Source: Mnemiopsis leidyi (lineage: Eukaryota; Ctenophora; Tentaculata; Lobata; Bolinopsidae). Taken from it: DNA of 32,792 nucleotides. The stretch is from assembly GCA_000226015.1 (NCBI GenBank), contig JH152696.1, forward strand, positions 528,375 through 561,166. Direction: 5' to 3'. The notes beneath the pieces were generated by a model. That model was not told where the DNA came from. It did no database searches and saw only the letters and a list, made by a program, of their open reading frames with translations. The position numbers were made by a program, and so were the translations under genes. Positions 21,630 through 31,900 of the stretch are shown piece by piece. Numbering within the stretch: the stretch's first letter is position 1; every line of letters begins with the position of its first letter.

Positions 21630-21632
21630 CAG
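21630..21632 (+). promoter_or_regulatory. possible 3' splice acceptor just before the PTIP ATG
   Basis: agctcctgtcag ends 2 bases before ATG. It could join a 5'UTR exon or receive a spliced leader. If so, the repeat array upstream is intron or outron rather than promoter. Confidence 0.3.
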
Positions 21633-21634
21633 AA

Positions 21635-21703
21635 ATGTCACTTCCAACAACCCAGCTGTTCGCTAACGTCAAATACTTTGTCACCGCTGATGTGTCTGAT
21701 GAA
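21635..21703 (+). CDS. PAXIP1: PTIP exon 1: start and first strand of BRCT1
   Basis: Encodes MSLPTTQLFANVKYFVTADV then SDE; compare MFREVKYYAVGDID in human PTIP. Donor gtgagt at 21704, phase 0. The ATG is 30 bases after a minisatellite and 2 bases after an acceptor-like ctcctgtcag. Confidence 0.85.
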
Positions 21704-22407
21704 GTGAGTCTTTTGTCTCTGAAGAATTGCCTAGTATCTGGTTAAGATTTCTTGATAGATTTCCACATTTACTGTTAATTTATTATCAAATAAGTTCAGA
21801 TGTTTGTTCATTATTTTGTTGGGATAACTATAATTAACAACAGTGTGCTAGATGTAATCAAGTGTGGGAATGCGAAGTATAATTTTAGAAACTAATGTTA
21901 TCTGCACTGTAGATCAAAGCACTGCTGAAAGAAGGAGGAGCGAAGAAGGAGTTCTATGTATCTGATTTGGTCACTCACGTGATCACTGAGTCGGCTAATT
22001 TCCCGGAAAAGGAAGAATGTGCTGACAAACTTACCGTCAAATCAACATGGGTACGTGAAATCAAGATGTGACGTGCAAGTCAAATTTTTGTCAGACCAAT
22101 ATTTAGTTTTTTACTGTCGAACATAAAATTCAAACTAGGTCAGTTTGGTTTTATTCAAAAAGATAAAACTTCTCTTTCTTAGCTTGATTCCTTCTTAGCA
22201 CCACTCTGAGGAACATTTCTCGTTGAATGTAAGTAAAATGTAGGTAAAATGTAAGGTATTAAATTTACCGTGTTTACATCGCAGCTTTATTTCCCCCGTT
22301 TCCAGGTAAAACTGTCACATCAGATGGGGTATTTACTTCCTACTCAACCCTTCACTGTATTTCCGGCGGGACTTCTATCTGCTTGTACCATCACTACATC
22401 TGGTATG

Positions 22408-22502
<95 letters not shown>

Positions 22503-25500
22503 TGGTCTGTCTGTCTGTCTGTCTTTCTGTCTGTATGTCCGTCTGTATGTCTTTCTGTATGTACGTGTGTTCGTCGATTTAAACGGTTTGAACTGCACTA
22601 CACGCTTATTTGGGCACCTTTTAGCACCCTTAATGAGTGTCAACCCCACCCACTTAAACCGTTTGCTTTTTCTGCCGAATCAATGGCATACTTAAGCCCT
22701 TTTCAATGAGCTTTGAATTATTGCCAATTCAAATTACCTATTCAAATATCAGCTTGTTAGCTGATACTGTAATCAACTGCAGGGATAAAAGGAGAAGATT
22801 ACTACGCTGTGTGGAGCATGGTACACTGGAACGGTGGGGTAATGGCTAGGTCTCTCTCACAGAAAACTACACACCTCATTGTTGGAGCTAATCAGAGTCT
22901 GGTCGGTGAAATCTCTTATCTCTTATTTAAATCTTATATCTAATATCTTATTTTGTTATCTCTTATGTCCCATGTATCTCTTTGAGATGGCGTGAAATTA
23001 TGCCTTACCATGCTTATCACATTTATTTGATTCAGGTGAAGTACCGAGCAGCCCTGGCCAACAATATCCCTGTGGTTGTTGTAGAGTGGTTGTTGAACAG
23101 TATTGAAAGTGGAACAGTTCTCCCAACTGAAAAATATACCCTTGTAAGTCAATTAGACAGTTATTTAAAATTATCTAATTACTGCATTAGTCCTATTGCC
23201 GTAAATCTTACACTTATGTATCGAATTCTGAAAAAAATGTACACACTTTTGTATCGAATTCTGAAAATAATGCACACAGCCGTCAAAATTAGAAACGACT
23301 TAACTACACTCAATCGAGACCTCTAACTCTACTTATTTTGCTCAACTTGATCTCCGCTATTTCAGCACATCCCTGGACACACGCCACCCCGACCCGCTCC
23401 TCCCACCCCAACCATCCCATCTCCGCGCGTCTCCCAGTCCCCGCGTCACAACCCCCTCGTCCCTCCCTCGCCGCTCCTCGCACCTACAATCAGCTCACCT
23501 AGTCTGACTTCACCTGATACAAGGGAGGAAGAGAAGACCACCACCACTACGAGGAAGAGACCGCCCAAGAAGAACAACAAGAAGAAGAAGGATGCTAATA
23601 ATAACATGAACATGTTCCCCATGACGCCTGCTGTGAGTGACAACTCAATAAAAGTTTTGATCCGAAAATTAAACTTTGCAGACAGTATCTAGCTTGGGAT
23701 CGTGATATAACTAGAAATAAGGAAAAGTAAAACTTTTTGGCCGAATTTATTACTGTTAACACCTATAAAAACATGAAATTAAGTCACGTTGACAAATTTC
23801 CAACTCGCTTCTTCTTGAACAGATGATAGGACAAGCCGGTATGCCATATCCCCACACACCTCCTCTTCCTCCTACCCCATCTCCTCACACACCCCACACG
23901 GTCTCTCCTGATAGGTACTTTTCTCTTATGTTTGGTAAATCGGTATGAGAAAAGTTGTAAACCTACCTACGTTTAACGAAGAAAAAGCAATGAAGTTACA
24001 TCTTTACGATTTCAATTTAAATCAGCTTTCGATTTAGCTCATTTTTCATGATTTGAAAAAATAATGAAATTGACAAAATCATAAAATTTGGCATCAAATC
24101 TATTAACATTAAAACTGCTGCGTTTAACATTAACAAAGCTGCTGTGTTGTCAGGTTTGGTTTACAACAGCCGCCCTACATGATGACCAACTCCGCCCAGT
24201 ACATGCAGTTCCAGCAGGCTCAAGCGGTATGTGACTTTAGTGGTTCTCTTGTTCACCTACTTTCTGTGTTTCGTCTCACGTGACAAGTTAAAAATTATAA
24301 GGTAGAGTTCATACCTCATTCGAATATAACACATTAGTTGGTGTGTAATGTGTCCTCAGCTACAGTGTGGTCTAGCGGGGATTGCATTATATTTGTGGAA
24401 TTAAAGTCTTCGGACTTCGGCTTAATTGCGATAGGAGATAACCAAAATGTTGAAATCTTATACTCTTGAAGGTGATGAATATTAAAATAACAAGATTTTA
24501 TTATTGTCATGTCAGTCCATGCCCAGTTCAAAGCTACTGTAGTATTGAGCCTGTGAAACCCTGGCTTGATTTGTTTCACTTTGTCCCTAAAATGTTCCAA
24601 GCTACAAGTGCTGGGTCACAGAACACATCTACCAATGAATAGCTATCGTTACGGTCACAGTATCATGATATCAACCAATCAAAAGTTATGAAACATACAC
24701 GTGACTTCTCTATTGACCAATAAAAACACTCCATTGTACGTGCCTAAGTAGTGTCTAGACTAGGGACAATTTGGAAAATGACCAACTAAAGTTTTAGCTT
24801 TATAAAGAAGCATATTTAATGTAACATAAGCTGTTTTTGATGGAGTAACATTAATTCATTGCGATGAAACTATAAATAGAATTGTTTGCACTTGAGACGA
24901 TGTTACGTGTTCAAAAAGGACCTGGCAAATCACATTTTAAATAAATAAATAAATAAATAAATAATCTAATTGTTAAAACTTACAAGATGCAGCTGTCTGT
25001 AGAAAATTGTGAACTCTACTGGTGTTTCACATGTCATAGCTTTAGTAGGATCAGACGTACAAAATTCTGACAATTTTCCGTGTTTCAAAATATTTTAGGT
25101 GTATCACAAAATTTAATACTTAAAGACGTCACTCTTTATGGTTAAATTGTAATGACGTCACACGAATCTTGATGACGTCACGCGAAACATGATGACGTCA
25201 CGTGACGGTAGTATTTCAGCAAGGCGGGATGGTACGACTTGGCTACCCGCCAGGCCCGGCTAACAGACAACAGTGGAACAGCTTACAGTACCAACAACAG
25301 CTCATGGCTCAGCAGCAGAAACAGGGTGAGTTGAAGTGTAGTTCTGTAGTTGCTAGTTAGTTTAGTTTAAGTGTGATTAAAATGTAGTTGCTAGTTAGTT
25401 TAGTTTAAGTGTGATTAAAATGTAGTTGCTAGTTAGTTTAGTTCAAGTGTGATTGCTGTTTACATTGATTAAATTGTAGAACTTTCTACATTGAGTTCTA

Positions 25501-25895
25501 TTTAAATCTTTTTTTATTCAATACTGATACACCATGGCCATCTCCACTGCGCCACAGATTTTGTTCAAAAGACTATCAGTGAATGATGTTTTTCGTAAGA
25601 GTAATGATTGTTTAAACCTTATTTCTAAGTTAGTTGCTACCTGTTTAGTCTATTTACTCACGTGTGAAATTCAATTACTGGAAGCGCAATTTCGCTACTT
25701 TAACTCTATAAGGCCTGTTATCGGGAGTGCAAGTGTATTTCTAATCACGTCTAAAACTTCTTTCATGCAGGATATTTCGGACCTGGACAGTATCCAGGAC
25801 AGATGCCTCCTGGGTACCCTGGACGTAATACTCCGACAAGCTACCCGCCAAACTCTGCTATGTACCAACAACAGGTACAACAACAACAACAACAG

Positions 25896-25927
<32 letters not shown>

Positions 25928-28900
25928 ACAACAGCAACAACAACAACAACAACAACAGCACCAACAACAACAACAACAACAACAACAACAGCAACAACAA
26001 CAACAGCAACAACAGTCGGTGAACCAACAACAACAACAACAAATTCAACAAAATCTTGCTAATCAGGTAAAACCTTAAATTCAAAGTTTTTATCTAGCAT
26101 TCCTCTTATCTGGTATGTTTTCATAACTCCTATCTTATCTGTTTTTTAGGTTGTATTTTCTAATCGCACTTAACCCGCCTTCGACCTCACAACTTACAAA
26201 CACAGAAACTTCCCCCAAGTTCCAACTCCCATGGGAACGCACTTTATTTCAGTGTCCCGTAGTGTGTAAATGTCCTACTAGATCCACAAGTATCACATTA
26301 TCACGGTATTACTCCAGGCAATGGGTGTGAGCGTGTTTGTTTCACTTATCAAGATAATATATGCACGTAGTTAGAATATATGTGTACTTAGAATGGATGT
26401 GTACTTAGAATATACATTCCAAGACGTGCCAGTTTTAAGTATTAATGTGAGTAGAATTATACGTACACGTAATTAATAATCTAATTAAGATTAAACATGT
26501 AAGTAGTTATCTAATTAATGATAAAATCACGTGTAAATAATTAACTAATTTATTGAATAATCACGTGTAATAAATTAACTAATTTATTGAATAATCACGT
26601 GTAATTAATTACCTAATTAATTAAGTAATCACTTGTCCAGGCACTAAAAGCCGCCCCAACTCCCCCGCCCGAACAATCGGAAGAGAAAGGAACGAGGTAT
26701 CAGACGCTGAAGGGATGTTGTCTCATGTTGATAGATTATCCAGAGTATTACAGCAAGGACATTATCAACAAGTGGAGAGTAAGTTTGTGTTTTAGTTTGT
26801 TTATTGGAATGTTTAATATCGATACGTTTCGTTAGTTCAACGTGTTTATATTCTATTGGAGACATGGCAAATTTTTGTCAACATTTTTCAGGGCCTGAAT
26901 ATGATTATAAATTACCAATCAATTCAGCGGAAAGAATATGAAAATCTGAAATTCCCTTTAACATATGTTCTATTGTTACAAAATTTTAAACAATAACCTA
27001 ATCAGTTACACAATTACAATCTCACTTAATTCTATAATTTTTACAAATGACTACTCAGATTGTCATTGAGGAACATGGAGGAGAAATAGCGAACTTTTAC
27101 AACCCCGAATTTGTGACTCATGTCATCTGTATGAGCAGGTAATGTTCCACTTTTTCTGTGACGTCATCAAGTTTTTTTCCCTATGACGTCACCAGAAAGC
27201 ATGTAGGTAGGCTGGCACTGGAACTTCTTTTTTAACGGTGGCTTTATAGAATTTAGATATTGTAAACAAGGTTTCTTGTAAAAACTTCCTCTTACCACTC
27301 GACTGTCAGTAATTCTTCGTTAATGCCGAACATATTACAATATTGACCCTTAATAAACCCTGCACGCGACATTTGATAACATTCTTACACTGATTAGTTT
27401 TATACACAGTAATAATTTATCAATGGGTAAGTCACGTCTCGAATAAGCGTGTGTTCTAGTCGTCTCAGTGGGTAAGGCAAAATTTCTTCTGCAAATCCCG
27501 TATCCTAATCACTCGGGCGTGTCGTCAAAATGGAGACACAAAACAAGATATCCAAGATGACGTCACAAAACAAGATATCAAAAATGGCGTCACAAAACAA
27601 GATATCAAAAATGGCGTCAAAGAACAGGATATCAAAAATGGCGTCACAAAACAAGATATCCAAGATGACGTCACAAAACAAGATATTCAAAATGACGTCA
27701 CGAAACAAGATATCAAAAATGGCGTCACAAAACAAGATATCCAAAATGGCGTCTCAAAGCAAGATATTCAAATTGACTCCATGCTCTTGAACAGGATGAG
27801 TGATATCTACAAACGTGCGTTAGAGGACGGGAAGTGCGTGACTACAGCTCACTGGCTGAACGATGTGGTTATCGGTAAAGAGTACATGTCGCCTCATAAC
27901 CCACTACACATTCCAACTCAGTTTAAAACCGGTGAGGATGAAACGTATTTTATGTTTTTTCGAGTCTTCCGAATATTGGCTGGAAGATCACCGAGATGGT
28001 GAGAGAACTGACGTATTTTATGTATTTCAACATCTTAAACGTGTATTGAGCATCTAATCAGTACTCTTTACTTACTTATCCTATGTAGTTACTTGATTAA
28101 TATAGGCAATTTTTTGACGTAATAGGTACGGTAGAATAATCTGTTATTAAACTATCTTGGTGCATAATTCTTGAGCATATGGTCGAAGTATGTTTGCCTT
28201 TTTAATGAAAACCTCTTAAATAAATAAACAAATATTTACTTTGATGCGCCTTATTGATAACAATCTCTCCCTTTCACTCTCTTTCATGCTTGATCTTGTA
28301 GCTTTGTAAGTAACATTTGCCAGATGATCACAATTATCTGCTATGATAAGCTAAACCCATGTTTAGCTCTGGGCATCTCAACAATGATATGAGATAAGAT
28401 CTAACTTCTCCCTATATGACAGGCTTGCCGGACTGCTCCAAGATGAAGATATCAGTGACGGGATACGAAGGGAAGGAGAGGATATACGTTAAAGATATGA
28501 TCAGAGTTATTGGAGCTGTTTACACAGGAGAACTTAGCCAGGTAGCCTCATCGTCGATGTAGTTTTCTATGACGTCATTTTGTGTACTGTGACGTCGATA
28601 AGAGCAGAATTCATGAGCTGGCGCTCATTTTGAAAATAGATGGCAAAGTTGATCGAGTGTGATTGGATGACTCAGAGTCCGCTTAAAACTTACCTCAGTC
28701 TAGAATGTCCAGATTGTGTTGGCTTTTTTGGTTTTGATAGAGATTGTTGACTTAAAGTTTCGTGTAGATACACGAGTAATGAGATATTATATAATGTTTT
28801 ACTCACTCGTTCTACAAGCAAACTGTCAAAGCGAGCATATCATGTCTAATACTTTAATTGATATGCTCTAGTTGTAAGCTGCAGTTGTTATGATGGGTAT

Positions 28901-31900
28901 TACATACCAATGAGACCTATCATTGAAGTTATGTCGATTTGTCTAACAACTTGTCGTATTTAGAAACTTTGTGGCATTTTGTCGACAAACAAAGCCTTCT
29001 ATGCTACGAATTGTTGACTATCTAAGAGTTTGCTATCTGTCTGTGACATATTAGTTTACACACCATGATTAGTTACTGGGTATATATGATATATTTATGA
29101 TGTATCATGGGTTCAAGGCTGTCGTCATATTGATCTGTAAAATCGTCCTGCTGGACTTAACAGTACTACACTAGATTTGTATGGTAGCGCTGTGAGTACA
29201 CTAGATTTGTATGGTAGCGTTGTGAGTACACTAGATTTAGACTGCTTGAAGGCCTACTTTATTTGTGTGTTCAATGTAATACACGTCAAAAAAACGTGCT
29301 TATATTCCTTGCAATGTGTCAATAATTTAATGGTTACATAAGTTACCCAAATCAAAGCTTTTACACCATGTTTTTAAAAGTTATTGCTTAATTTAATTGC
29401 AAGTCCGAACTAAAAGGTGATTAGGTTAGGACCATTGACGGTAAAAAGTCTGGCTGTAATTACTGTAATTACGTGTAATTCCGTCTCATTACGACTAGAG
29501 GTCTAGATATGTGTACATATTGTATTGTCACATAGTTGTTTTGCCGCTCTACAATGCAATACAATGTCCTGTAGTCAGTATCCGTATTTAGTCAACTTGG
29601 TCAAGTTGGCGCCATGAGGTAACTGTTGATGTAAGGATTCCAACTTAGAATCTTGCTGCTTAACTTGCCGATAATTGAACTTTGCAAGATGATAATTTTT
29701 GATTTTTACAACAAGTACTTTTGGGGAACAATCTTTCAACACCGTCTTTATTTCAGCAAAACACGCATTTAATCTCGAGAAAAAGTGAAGGTCTGAAGTT
29801 CACTAAAGCACAAAAGTGGGGAACTAAGATAATTAACGCAAGATGGTTATCGGATATTGTTTTATATGGAGTGGTTAGTAATCCGATGTTTTTCTGTTTA
29901 TTTAACATGTTTTATTTCTTACCTTTTTATTCTAGAAATTCTTGTGTTTATCTAGCGTTGGCTATCTGATAGCGCCATAGTCTACATGTTGACATTTCAT
30001 AGGTACATGTAGGAATATGTACTAGATACGGATGTGTCTATCGGCAATTCGATACGAGGCAGTAATTCTTAATTTGATTTAATTGATTAATCTGATATAA
30101 GGATATAACAATTCTGATATAAGGATGTAACAAATCTGATATACGGATATAACAATTCTGATATAAGGATGTAACAAATCTGATATAAGGATGTAACAAA
30201 TCTGATATAAGGATGTAACAAATCGCAGGTGAGTGTAACAACTGAGAAGAAGTACACTGCATTGGGAGATCCTAAAGAAATGACACTTAACGAATCTGTT
30301 ATGCCGAAACTTCTAGAATGGTACGTGATAACATCAACCGCTATAAGCTCTCATATCATGAGCTTGCTTGAATGTTATCTGCTAAAATGTTGTCTGCAAG
30401 CTAAGTATAAAGTTGACATTCTTTGCTGTTTTACACGATTTGCGTGGCGTCTATTGAATATAAACTAATCGATTGATAGGTTGGGACCAGGAATGATAGG
30501 CTAGGGTCTGGATTTATAGGCTGGGGTCTATAGCGTTGATTGACCTACCATTTGATATCGTTCCTGCCCAATATTCTGAAGGATAAGAAATATGATCCGC
30601 TGTGATCTTATGTTCTATTTTAGGACATTCGTAGCAATTTCCTTAATTCGCCATCAGTCACGGAAAGACACTTCATTCTTACCACCACACGTTTTCACAG
30701 TGCAGTGTATTGTGTGGCAGGTAATAATATAACGAGAACAGAAACTGTTTTAATATTTGTCCATCTTTCAGTTGGCACAACTTCAATCAGAAGGAGCCGA
30801 AACTAAACCCGAAGTTCAAATCTCCGGTAATTTTGTTTACTGGCCTCCCCAGTGATAAAAACCAGAAACTAACTCAGGTATTTATGATAATAAATAAGCT
30901 TAATTTTTGTTTCCGTAATCTCCTTCTTTCTCGTGTATTTTCTTGTTCCTTTTTCCTTTTATTTTATACGTCAACGTAAAACGAACTTGTATTGTCATGT
31001 CAAGATACAGATTCTGTTTAAAATGTTATATACACTGTATGTGTGGTATAAGTTGCATGACAATTATCACTGCCAAGATATTGAAGGAAAAATGAGAATT
31101 CCGTGACATAACACATCACAGTAGTATGATTATTATGATCAACAACAAATTAACACGTGAAAAAGACTGTGAAATATTGACGACAACACTAACTACAGAT
31201 GATAAAGAGGATGCGATGCAAGCTGACAACAGACGTGAGAGAAGCGACACACCTGATCACGTGTAAGGTTGTGAGGACAGTGAAGTTCTTGTCGGCCATG
31301 TCCCAGTGTAACTACATCCTAACTCCCGCCTGGATAGAACAGAGTTGCAACAGGTACGTGACCTCATCTGTACACGTGACCTCATCTGTACACGTGACAT
31401 CATCTGTACACGTGACATCTGTACACGTGACAATATCTGTACACGTGACAATATCTGTACACGTGACAATATCTGTACACGTGACAATATCTGTACACGT
31501 GACAATATCTGTACACGTGACAATATCTGTACACGTGACAATATCTGTACACGTGAACGTGACAATATCTGTACACGTGACAATATCTGTACACGTGACA
31601 ATATCTGTACACGTGGCAATATCTGTACACGTGACAATATCTGTACACGTGACAATATCTGTACACGTGACAATATCTGTACACGTGACAATATCTGTAC
31701 ACGTGACAATATCTGTACACGTGACAATATCTGTACACGTGACATCATTTGTATTCGTAAAATATTCAGTCCGATGTGCCTATATAATTCTTTATTCTAA
31801 AAGGTAAGCCAGCCTTCCATGAAACAATTTTTAAAAATGAAAATAGTTTCTTTATAAATTTGGAAATTTAATGTCATCGTTAAGACCTTCTTCATTTTGT

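Larger units (their letters stand above)
24227..25219. other. PTIP intron 8
   Basis: Contains an (AAAT)n run at 24938-24964 and, just before the next exon, three TGACGTCA palindromes 20 bp apart. The rest is single-copy AT-rich sequence. Confidence 0.7.

Noticed and set aside
22270..22709. Frames with SVCLSVCL or TDRQTDRQ
   Set aside because: Translations of (GTCT)n. The first reads on from PTIP exon 3 past its donor, but I saw no matching downstream donor.
25695..26084. - strand poly-Leu frame and + strand poly-Asn/Ser frame
   Set aside because: Shadows of the CAA/CAG tract in the PTIP poly-Gln exon.
27505..27790. Repeat proteins ILFCDAIFD (-) and NKISKMASQ (+)
   Set aside because: Products of the 27-bp array. 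The + frame is not in phase with PTIP exon 13.
31257..31748. - strand RVQILS and YRYCHV repeat frames
   Set aside because: Shadows of the 18-bp array; no start context or flanking coding sequence.
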